This document shows positions 53,686 through 64,000 of a DNA stretch of 64,000 bases, piece after piece. The translations under genes were made by a program, and so were the position numbers. Under the pieces are notes generated by a model. The model was not told the DNA's origin. It worked only from the letters and a program-made list of their open reading frames with translations, and made no database searches. Positions within the stretch are counted from its first letter, which is position 1. The number at the start of each line of letters is the position of its first letter. Source of the stretch: Fulvia fulva (Eukaryota; Ascomycota; Dothideomycetes; Mycosphaerellales; Mycosphaerellaceae); the NCBI RefSeq assembly GCF_020509005.1, contig NC_063018.1, forward strand, positions 2,914,001-2,978,000, in the 5' to 3' direction.

Positions 53686-56600
53686 GTTTGTTCTACCTTA
53701 CTACCTAGATCGCGGATCTAGGTAAGGGACGCGTAATAATAGGAATAGACAGAACCGTAGAACTCGAGAACGCGTAGAGTCGTATTAGAATATAGAACAC
53801 GATAAGGCGTATAGCGCGTAGATACCTAGAGAACGTAACGTAGCGATATTATTAGTAGGTAGTCGCGCGCTCGTAGATAGTCAGGATATAGGCACCGTTA
53901 CGCCTCTCCTAAACCTAGATAATATAACTTTATAAATAGCAAACGGCGGTATACTACCGCTACCTAAGCCTAAGGGCAAAAGTAAGTAGCGTATATCTCT
54001 TTTCCCCGACCTCTCCTCTTTCCCTTAGAGTTAGATATAGGACGATAACCGGCGGGTTATAGTAGATACCGGTGTCGCGCTATAATAAGAGATTAATAAA
54101 GCTTACTAGAAGGCCTTCGAGCGAGAAGAAGGTAGTAAGATTAACTTTATAGAACTGTTCGAGTTTAAGCTCGAAGAGAACCTAGGCGGCGACCTAGACG
54201 AGGTGTATCTATTACTCGACGAGGTAGAATATATTCTCGTATCCGAATACTAGAATGTTACCCTAGATAACCTTACGACCCTTACATCCTAATACCCGAA
54301 AACCACCTACGACATCGTACTATAAGTAGTTAATATAGCGATTACTAAGGGTAGACAACTCGATATAATAGAGCGAGCTAACGACCTCTAGAACACCTAG
54401 TATACTACGCTATACACCGAATACGACCGTATCTATAAGATGCTACGAAGTAAAGAGCTTGTTATATAGAAAATGGCAGTAGATCTTAAGACTAAGAAGG
54501 ATTACGACCTAGCTAAGTTATAAGAGCTAGAGAAGAAATATAAGGAAGCTAATAACCTATATAAGCAGTTTAGCGAGATCTACGAGAAGGAGAAGAAGAA
54601 GGCATAAGATACTAAGGCGAAGAACTAGGCCCTATAACAAGAAGTCAATAACCTAAAGGCTCGGCTTAAGGTAGGAGACACTATATAGAACGGAGGTAGG
54701 GGCCGCTTAGGCCGCCGACCCTCTCGTTCCCGCCTACGCGAGACCTTACTCGAGTAGCTATTACGTAGATATCGCGAAGCTACTAGTAGAGGTGGCGGTA
54801 GCGGTAGTAGTAATAACGATAACGATAGAGACGACGATAACCGTAGCGATAATAGCCGAGGACGTGATAACGACCGTCCGCGACTAGGACCTAACAATAG
54901 TCGTGACTCGAGAATGCGTAACACCCGTACCTAGACACTACTAGTTGACCTTCTAGAACGTCTCTTTACTATTGACCGCACCCTTACTCGCGGTATAGAG
55001 ATCGGTAAGGGTGTGCCCGACCCTAAGTACTTTAAGAACGATAACGACCCTAATTTCGACAGCTAGTATAGTAGTGTTCTCCTAAAGCTAACTATAGTAA
55101 CCTTCCGTACTAAGGCAGATAGTCTACGCTTCGTATATAGGTAGACACAAGGTAATCCTTAGCGAAGCATTAAGCCGAGGATCCCTATACCTAGACAGTA
55201 GTCCTTTAACGAGTTTAAGACTAGAGAAGAGTTGTTAGACTAGATAACACGCTAATATAGTATATATAATAAGGGAACTAAGGCTATAGTTAACATTACT
55301 ACCTATAAGTAAGAACAAGGCGAAACCTTTATAGCCTTCTATACCCGCTACTCGAAGTTGCGCGCCTAGATATTATAGACCGATAAGACCGAGCTTATAC
55401 TATTCCGTAACCGACTAAACCGTAAGTACTTTATTAAGACCTTCGGCGACCGCGAAGTCGACCGCCGCCTAGATAGTATATAAGACGTTATCGAGGAGTA
55501 TACCGTACTAGACGAGAGTTTCTACGAGACAGATCGACTATACCCGTAGAAGGAGCGCCCCCGGGGCAATAGCAACTCGAATAGTAATAGCGGCTAGAAC
55601 AACTAGAACAACGGTAACGTAGTTACTAGTACCGCTACCGGTATAGTAGGTGCCTTAGTATAGCGCCTACTATAGTACGCTAGTACTAAGAAGAAGGAGG
55701 ATCTGCCGACATATCTATAGAACCTACCTACGCTTAACCGTAAGTAGCGCGAAGACCTTAAGAAGTAGGGTAAGTACTACCGCTACCGTATAGGTTCTTA
55801 CGTATCGACTAACCCTAAATACCTAATATATAGGTACGATAGCGACTACCGCCTACCGCGTCTACGTAATACTACGCCGAATCCGAACGCGAACCTTAGT
55901 TCCCTAGCCGCCGATCCGCGGTAGGGAAATGGCACGACCGCTACCTAAGCGTAGTAGATAGCGGTCACCCGAACTTCCTAGGATAGAAAGAGCATAAGAT
56001 TAAGAGACACGGAACGTAAGAGACGGTAACAGACTATAGTAAGGAGCTTAAGATATCGGTATACGTACTAGATAAGTAATAGCTAGCTATATACCCTTAT
56101 ATAGTGTTACCCGTAATGATATAATAGAGAAAGGCTCGAGGCCTTATAGATTCTACTTCTACCTCTCTCTTTCTTAACTAGAAATTCATACTCAAATATA
56201 TAATACCCCTAATCCCTTTAACGCAAAGCCGACGACTAACACTAGGAGATAGAACGGCTACTACGCGGCAGATTATATACGCGGCCCCTATAGACGTAGT
56301 TATAGGCGATCATTACGAGTAAATGTTATACTACGTCACCGACCTCGAATACGACATCGTCTTTAGCCTACCGTAGCTTATAGCGTACAACCTAAACATC
56401 TTCTAGGAGATAGGCGAGGTAGCATTTAGGTCGGATTACTGCTTTGGTCACTGTCTATAGAATAAGATACCGATAATAGTATAATCCCTAAACTACCGCG
56501 AGAAGAAGAAGTAGGCACTAGTACGGTACGGACTAGAGCCCTTTACTAGAGATATAGCGAGCTTTATAGTAGGAGGGGCAGAGCTAAATGTCTTATTATA

Positions 56601-59600
56601 TAACCTAGAAGACATAGACGATGAAGAAGTGGACTACTAGGGCGTTTCTTAACGCGCGTAGGGGATGTACGCGTACCGGCCTAGGGCTAAGTACTTCTAT
56701 ATTATGCCTACTAGGCGTAAGAGCAACGGCGGAGAGCTTAAGCTAAGTGTAATAGCTACTAATGATCTAGACCAATTCTTGAACAAGCAGTTCAATTATA
56801 ACCCGAAGGAGAAGTTGCCGCTAATATACTACGATATTACGGACGCTTTCTTAGCTAAGGATTATAAAGGACTCCTACCTTACCGACTAGGCGTAGATCA
56901 TAAGATTTATATTAAGCCTAATAGTCTATAAGAGCCACTATACCGCAAGCCCTACGGCCTAGCTAAGAAGGAGAACGAGGCAGTTAAGAAATAGCTAGAC
57001 GAGCAAACATCTAAAGGGAAGGTACGGAAAGTAGGGCAAAAGACGAACTAGTCTCCTGTACTAGTGCTAGTAGTACGTAAGCCTAGAGGTAGGCTACGTG
57101 TTTATATCGACTATAGAGGATTAAATGCGATCACTATCAAGAACCGGTATCCGATTCCCTTGATATAAGAGACGCTTAACCGTATATACGGTAAGAAGTA
57201 CTTTATAAAGCTAGACATTGTAGTAGCCTTTAACAAGTTACGGATAGCTAAAGGGCACGAGTGGTTAATAGCGTTTGCGACACGATACGGCATCTACGAG
57301 TGTCTAGTGTTGCTATTCGGCTTATATAACGGACTAGTATCGTTCCAATTATACATTAATAAGGTCTTATAAGAACACCTAGACGACTTTGTATCGGCCT
57401 ACCTAGATGACGTACTTATCTTTAGTGACACCTTAGAGGAGTATATTGAACACGTACGGAAGGTTCTTACTAAGCTACGCGATACAGGACTTATAGTGGA
57501 CATCGATAAAAGCGAATTCTACTAATAGAAGGTGAAGTATCTTAGGCTAATTATAACCCCTAACGGCATCGAGATGGACCCCGAGAAACTCGAATATATT
57601 TAGACATAGGAAGCTCCTAAGAACCTGAAGGATGTCTAGGCCTTCCTTAGATTTACTAACTTCTATAGGCGATTTATCGAAGCATTTTCGCGTATAGCTA
57701 CTCCTCTTATAAACCTGACCAAGTCGGACGGACTAAGCAATCACAAGAACAGAAGGATTCAATAGTCACTAGATTACTAACGAGCCTTTGACAATTTGAA
57801 AGCTACGTTTAGTAAAGCCGGTATGCTCGTATATTACGTACTAGGTAGGGAAACAGTAATAGAGACAGATTCTTTAGATTTTGTAAACGCCGGCGTACTT
57901 TCGTAGTATAACGAGAATAGTATACTACATCCTATAGCCTTCTACTCGAAGAAGTTAAGTCTATAGGAGTATAATTATGAAATCTATAACAAGGAACTAT
58001 TAGCTATTATTAAGGCTTTTAAGGAATAGAGACCCGAGCTTGCCTACGAGGTAGATAATAAGGACTTATAGCTAGTCAAGATTTATACCGACTATAAGAA
58101 CCTAGAATACTTTATAAAGACAAAGTAGCTAAATCGGCGACAAGCGCGTTAGGCTAAGTTCTTGTTATAGTTTAACTTTAAGATAATATACCGTCTAGGA
58201 CTTTAAGGTATAAAGCTAGACAGCCTAACGAGACGTAGCTAGGACCTTCCGTAGGGGGTAGACGACCCTCGGAACTAGCATTAGTATTAGATATTGCTAC
58301 CTCCTAAGCGATTCCTTAAGATCGCCTTACTATAGGTAATAGTAGAAGATACGCCGGAAGAAGAGGAACTAGTATAGCTAAACCCTAAAGCTAAAGAGTT
58401 TATACCTATAGAACGAGATACGCCTACTAAATAACTAGCGACGCGTAAAAGTTAGCGGGAAGCCGAACTCGAGTATCGAATGTCGACGGCGTACGTAACC
58501 GATAACGAGCTCAAGACCGCGATTAAGGACCTACAGAAAGACCGTACTCCTACACTACTATAGAGAGCGAAGATTCACCTAGTACACTATAAAGTAGATA
58601 GCGACCTACTATATATTCGAAACTAATACGACGGCTAGAGCTTATAGGTACTAAATGACTAAGCTTTATAGACTAGGATAATCAAGATAAACTATAACGC
58701 TCTAGTAGCAGGCCATCTAGGACGAGCTCGTACTTATAAACTCGTAGTACGTGAATTCTACTGGCCTAGATTAGCGAGATCCGTACGTAGATACACCGCG
58801 AATTGCCGTACCTACCGTATAACAAAATCTCTACACTCCTAGCCACTAGGATTACTATAGCTACTTCCTGTTCCAGATCGGCCTTAGAAACATATTGTAG
58901 TCGACTTCGTTGTCGGACTCCTAGATAGTACTCTTAACGGTATAGTCTATAACAACATTATAACCGTCACTAATAGGCTTACTAAGGAAGTCGAGCTGAT
59001 CCCTATTAGCGCAATAACAGCATAGAATGCGGCAAGGCTTTTCCTTAAATATGTGTTCTATCGGCGCGGGTTTCCTAATACTATTATATCAGACCGTAGT
59101 AAGCAGTAGGTTGCTACCTTCTAGAAGAAACTCTATAAGATGCTCCGTACAAATCGTAAGCTAAGTTCTTCGTATCACCTAGAAACTGATAGATAGTCAG
59201 AACGTACTAACTAGGCGATAGAACAGTATCTCCGTATGTTTACTAACGAGGCATAGGATGACTAGGCAGAATGGCTATACCTTGCTTAGTTCGCGATCAA
59301 CAATCACCTGTCTAAGACTACTAGTATGTCGCCGTTCTACGCCACCTTAGGATACAACCCTAAGTTTATAGAGCGAGTTGACCTGAACGCTAGAAAGGAG
59401 GGAGGACTGACCACTCTCTAGCGACTAGATACGCGATTAGTAGAAACCTTTATACGTCGAATTTACGAGCTTTATAAGTACCTTTAAGAGAATATACGAA
59501 TGTTATAAGCTCTCTAAGTAGAAGTAGCAAACCGCTACTAAAGTATTCCTCTAGACTATAAGGTAGGGAATTAGGTATATCTTAGTACTAAGAATATCCG

Positions 59601-60539
59601 TACGACTCGACTATCTAAGAAGCTAGATATAAGGTATGCCGGCCCTTACTAGATTACGGAAGTTATACCGGCTAGACTCTCTTATCGACTAAAACTATTA
59701 GACGCTCTAGTAGGACTTAATAACTGCTTCTATACCTTACTACTATAACGAGCCGACCACCCCGATTTCCTACTACTTAAAGGGTAGTATCTAGCGCCGC
59801 TACTACCGATAACTATCGAACCTAATACTACCGAGGCTAATATAGTAGCCGATATAGTAGTAGTACCTACGTATATATACGAGGTAGAAAAGATCCTTAA
59901 TATATATACCCGTAAGCGGGTAGGTAAGGTGAAGAAGGGGTATAAGCGTAAGGTAGATATATAGTATAAGGTAAAATAGGCTAGATATTAGAACGAGGAT
60001 GATAGTAAGACCTAGTAACCTATAGAGGATATACTTAAATACGTAGCCGCCGCTATTATAGACTTTTACTATAACCGGCCGGAGTTGTCTACGCCTATAG
60101 GCTTCGTAGCTCTATCTAACTAGTCCCTACTAGCTACTAAGGTGCTCGGGCTTAATACGATCAGGGTTATTCCGAAAGACATCGTTACGAATAAGTCGTA
60201 TCGAGCCTTACCTCTAATAGAATCTACTCCGTATATATTCGATACTCAAGTAGAGCCTATAGAGCCTATAATAATACCTAACTTTAGTTATAAGGATTAT
60301 ACGCGAGTGCTAGCCGAAGACAGACTTAGGTCTAGGGTAAGCTAGCTAACTAGGTAATATGTTTCTCGAAGGAAGCCGGTCGAGGATAGTCTTAATAGAG
60401 CAAATACGATGTTATCGGATGACGATAGGGTACTAGAGGATAATTAGGCGTTCGCGCGATTATAGAGCTCGATAGGCAAATAGCCTTATAAGGTAGATAA
60501 CGCTTAGAGGACTAAGGCGTATTTTAGGAGGGGGGGTAC

Positions 60540-60723
60540 TGTCACGGGTAGCCCGCGACCCCCTACTATAGCTACGTCGGCCCGGCTGAACCGCGGACCT
60601 TCCGTATCGGGTTAGCGCGGCTTGGCTTTACTTTATAACTTCGCCGCGCCTCGCGCTCCTCTTTCGTAGCTTCGTAGAACAACAACTATCTTATTCGGAC
60701 CCTATAGTACGCGCGCCCTTACA
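60540..60723 (+). repeat. 3' LTR of gypsy B
   Basis: 184 bp, TGTCACGGGTAG... to ...CGCCCTTACA; less RIP-altered than the 5' LTR at its ends. Confidence 0.88.
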
Positions 60724-60728
60724 TTATG

Positions 60729-60869
60729 TATTGTATATGTCTATCTAGGATAGACAAGTATTGCTCTTAAAGAGGCTATAGGTAACTAATTAGTTACCTA
60801 ATTCTTAGCGTACGTAGCCTTAAGTTTTAATAATAGGATATTGCCTATATATACGCTCGGATCGTGACA
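60729..60869 (-). repeat. 5' LTR of copia D, second piece
   Basis: Completes the 207 bp LTR after gypsy B and ends CGTGACA. It is followed at once by the copia relic at the site into which D inserted. Confidence 0.75.
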
Positions 60870-62713
60870 TAGTGTCCTAAATAGTAAATCTTAGTTAGTT
60901 ATATATAATAATGTATAAGAGTTAAGTAACCACTCGGACGAGGGGTACTTACCTTTAGCTTCTATAGTAGAATAGGCAACCTTATTAATATCATTATCTT
61001 CTAATAGTATCTTAGAGTCTAACACGTCTTCCTAGGTCGTATAGGCCCTTATAGGCTTACTAGAGGAGGCCTTTGGCTTACGGCTCTCCTTTATCTACTT
61101 TATAAGGTCCGTTATTACCTTAAGGACATTACGAAGGTTTAGTAATAATGACCTCCTACGAGTTAGTAACGGTTGTCTCTTAGTAGGGTAGGTAACCCTA
61201 GCTAGTTTGTCCTTATTCCTAATAGCCTACTAAGCTATAGAAAGGTATAGGCACTTGCTTATAAAATAGTTACTACCGTAGAGATAGTACGTAAGCTTAC
61301 CCTAGAAACCCTTCTTAGCGAATATAGCTGTCCCTTAATAAATCATTGATTCTTACTTCTCCCTAAGAATTATAAGAATGTCTTATAGTAAGAGATTTAC
61401 CTAGGTATCAATTGTATCGCGAATTGAGCTAAATGAGTCTAGTAGAGCTACTAAGAGTTACTAGATCTTTCTGTCCTTAGTCTTAATGTCTTAGAACTAA
61501 GGCGAGATTGAAACAGCCCTCCTTATAATTAAGCTAAGCTCCTACTAGGCGTTATCTATTGACTAGTCCTCTATTATTACGAAATTAGTGTGTTACTAAA
61601 GTAAACTTCTTCTAGTAGCGAGAAGTCTTCTCTTATATTTAGCTTTAGCCTATTCCTATAACTCCTTCGTATACCGGATCTCGTATATTATCTCTTAGTC
61701 ATCTGTCGACAGATAGATATACATCTTATATAGGGCCGTTACATTGTACCGTCTATACGATACCTTCCTTATCGCTTGATCTAAAGGAAGGGATAACTCC
61801 GATAATATAGAGGGTGTCGCTATAGATAGGGTTATAGCGGGAATGTCCGTAATAATGTCTTCGAGGACCTAGTTAACCTACTTTAATACTAGGTATATTC
61901 TTATTAGCTTGAACTATATTTCGTAGTTCTCTCTTATTAGAACAGGTGCTACTCTCTTTCTTATAAACCTAGTCTCGTTCTCTATTTTTTATAAGTTAAG
62001 AGACAGGTTAGCTACCCTTAGGTAAAAGGATATATTCGGTCGTACGCGATCGGATCGAAATAGGATAAAACGAACGCGAGGTTAATAGCGGAGAGGATAG
62101 CTATCCGCCGGGAAGGGGAGGAAAGTCGAAGGATCGTATTAGTACTAAGACACTATAGCGTAACTCTCTTAGTAGAGGGGGTTTCTAAGACACTACGGCT
62201 CTCTTAGAATAAACAGTTAGTCGATACGAACGCGATGTCTAGAGAGCGACTCTTCTTAGTAAGCTCGCCTACTTATCTAAGGTATTAGTATAGGCTCCTT
62301 AACTCGGAGTCTAATAGTGCCTTACTAGGCTCTTTTACGTCTTATATATACCTATAGCACGGCTATAGCTTCCTATATAATACGGGTGCGGCCTCTAGTC
62401 TGCCTTCCTTTTGTTCTAAAGAGGAATAACTCTAATACGACTTTGTCGAGGGTGAAATACCAAGTTACTAACCCGGGCTTATAACCTATTAAATAGGTAC
62501 GAGCTACGTAGTAGTAGAAGACGGCGGATTATACGAAAGACGAAGAAGGACCTAATAGGATAGCGTGTATCTATATATAGTATCGCCGGTATTAGTATAG
62601 GTAGATACTAGGTATCCGGATGTTTACTAGCCTATAGGCTAGTAAGCCCTAGTTACGTGATCTAGTTATATAACACACCTATACCTATATACTTATCCTA
62701 CGGCCTATATATT
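60870..62713 (-). mobile_element. RIP-mutated relic of the intact copia family (5' part)
   Basis: Aligns collinearly with 33,644-35,490 of the intact copia: protease start, zinc knuckle, gag, leader and LTR. The LTR piece is 62487-62713 and lacks its last few bases. Nearly every difference is C to T before A or G to A after T. It is cut on the left by copia D and on the right by a gypsy C-family LTR. Confidence 0.88.
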
Positions 62714-64000
62714 TGTTATAGTCTCCCTATAGAGTGTATAGAAGGTGGGGACAGAAGAACCTTAGAGTGCTTAGAAGTCGTTAAGAAGTGATAGTCTAGC
62801 TTAGTATATAAGCGCTAAGAATTATATACCCCGTAATATTTACTACGGGACCTAGCCCTCCAAATTCACCCCTCTACTAAACCTTAATAGATTCACTTCG
62901 GCTCGTAACTATATAACTTACGGCACTCCCGCGAGTACCCGCGACTACGCTAGACCCTAGAAGAAGCACGTAGAAGACTCGGAACGTAGGGTAGGTTAGA
63001 ATAAGGTTTTGAGCAAAGCTACTAAGCGCGGCTTCGTACGGGTTAGCCCTATTAATACGGGGACACGTACTCGCGAGGGTCGCGTATAAATATCTAGCCT
63101 TCCCTAGGCCTCTCTTACTTTCTTCGTCTTTCGTTTTATATAGTAGTTATACTATACCCTTTTATATCTTATAGGCTAGGCTCTCGCCCTAATATTACGA
63201 AAGACTAACAAACCGTTAACTACTCGAGTCATCCTTATAGGTGACCACGCTACCGATAGAGGTGTTAACCTCGATAACTAAGACACTCTATTCCACTTTA
63301 GTAAGTAGACTAATATCCCCTTCTCGAACGCCGCTACCTTTAGTACCTAGGTAAACGCTAACCCCGATACCGCCTACGCTCTTATTAACCGTACCGTCTC
63401 CTCTTTCCGCGAGACCGCCTAGTAGGTCGAGCAAGTAAACAACTAAGTAATATACCTTTAAGGTATTATAAACACCTTCTAGAACCTCGCCCCGTACGCC
63501 GACGATAACCGCCGCTAGTACTTCTCTAAGAAGGTTAACGACCTAGACGAGTTCGACGGTAATAAGAGCAAGTTTAAGGCATTTAAGACATAGCTTACTA
63601 TTAAGCTATTAGCTAATACCGACTACTTTCCGTAAGAGAAGGATAAAGTTACGTACGTCTTCTCTCTCCTTCGGGGAGACGCCGCGGCTTAGGTATAACA
63701 CTATATCGATAACGCTACGTAGACTATCGGCTACCCGGACGTCCTTACCTTAATATAGGACCTCCGTACTACCTTTAGTAATCTAGACCGTAGAGCTACC
63801 GCCTAGAACGCTATCTATAACCTCCTCTAGAAGAATAAGAGCTTCGCCGAGTACCTCGCGGCCTTTAACCGCGACATCGGGTTTACCGGCTATAACGAAG
63901 AGACTAAGAAGAGTACTCTCCGCCGTGGTTTATTAGTAGAGCTTCTTCGAGCCCTCGAGGACAAGGACGTCGGTACTATAAGCTTCCGTAAGCTCGTCGA
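62714..64000 (+). mobile_element. Gypsy C-family element E, 5' LTR and gag, runs off the window
   Basis: LTR 62714-63194 (481 bp) in plus orientation, inverse of element C. Downstream, 63,200-64,000 mirrors the gag of C, with readable pieces such as FRETA, VNDLDEFDGNKSKFKAFKT and LAAFNRDIGFTGYN. RIP stops are present throughout. The remainder is outside the window. Confidence 0.85.

Larger units (their letters stand above)
53502..60723 (+). mobile_element. Ty3/gypsy element B (chromovirus), full-length but RIP-dead
   Basis: 7,222 bp with 184 bp LTRs at 53502-53685 and 60540-60723 and duplication TTATA/TTATG at 53497-53501 and 60724-60728. In plus order: gag (54.0-55.6 kb), zinc-knuckle/protease region (55.7-56.6 kb), RT with YLDD at 57400-57411 ([11 protein letters not shown]), RNase H (57.8-58.1 kb), integrase (58.7-59.6 kb, GHLGRARTYK, NRLTKEVELIPI). 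A chromodomain lies at about 59,875-60,110 (YEVEKILN, PIEDILKY, PIGF). A purine tract precedes the 3' LTR. Frames are full of RIP stops. Confidence 0.88.

Noticed and set aside
54625..54924. 99-aa Ser/Leu/Arg-rich minus-strand frame in gypsy B
   Set aside because: Antisense to degraded gag; low complexity and not present as an open frame in element A.
57111..57293. Matching 60-aa frames at 57,111-57,293 (-) and 40,208-40,390 (+)
   Set aside because: They are antisense to the gypsy RT of elements B and A; the repeat reflects the element family, not a gene.
29035..64000. Centromere or biosynthetic cluster in the AT-rich part
   Set aside because: All large blocks are explained by named transposon families; no satellite array or cluster genes are visible. 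A pericentromeric or subtelomeric position cannot be judged from the window.

Overview
The window is nuclear DNA of a filamentous ascomycete (Pezizomycotina), most likely a Dothideomycete. Evidence for this is the short 48-116 bp GT-AG introns, the fungal-specific genes (DASH subunit DUO1, a Yap-type bZIP, a Vip1-type inositol pyrophosphate synthase), and transposons destroyed by repeat-induced point mutation (RIP). The class is inferred; no species marker was recognised. Bases 1-29,030 are a gene-bearing compartment with normal composition. Bases 29,035-64,000 are a transposon nest in which CpA/TpG dinucleotides are almost gone while CpG survives. The junction is abrupt. Layout of the left part: 3' part of TFIIB (+), an alpha/beta hydrolase (+), then VIP1/ASP1 (-) and UTP21 (+) diverging from a 357 bp shared promoter. 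From 12.5 to 28.9 kb single-copy genes alternate with a scattered family of short F-box-like genes. The single-copy genes are an orphan two-exon gene, a five-exon Yap-like bZIP gene, a 70-aa conserved fungal protein, DUO1, and a two-exon Ser/Thr-Pro-rich protein. The F-box-like copies share an N-terminal LPPELRLxIY motif and a downstream xxCxxIRxEAL motif. At least three copies look usable; five or more are truncated, frameshifted or split. The last one is cut off about 160 bp before the RIP boundary. Layout of the right part: a complete Ty1/copia element (29,964-35,500) with identical 234 bp LTRs, a 5 bp duplication and an open 1,508-codon polyprotein sits unmutated inside RIP-dead pogo/Fot1 relics. 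Around it are three large RIP-dead Ty3/gypsy elements (A, B with chromodomain, and C), a second copia family (D) broken by insertions of B and C, a RIP-mutated relic of the intact copia family, a solo LTR, and the start of another C-family element running off the right edge. Target-site duplications give a relative order of insertion. The usable genes are mainly housekeeping: transcription initiation, 90S pre-ribosome assembly, inositol pyrophosphate signalling and kinetochore-microtubule coupling. They are not an operon-like system. The non-routine biology is the decaying F-box-like family next to the RIP nest, and one intact copia lying beside its own RIP-mutated relative.
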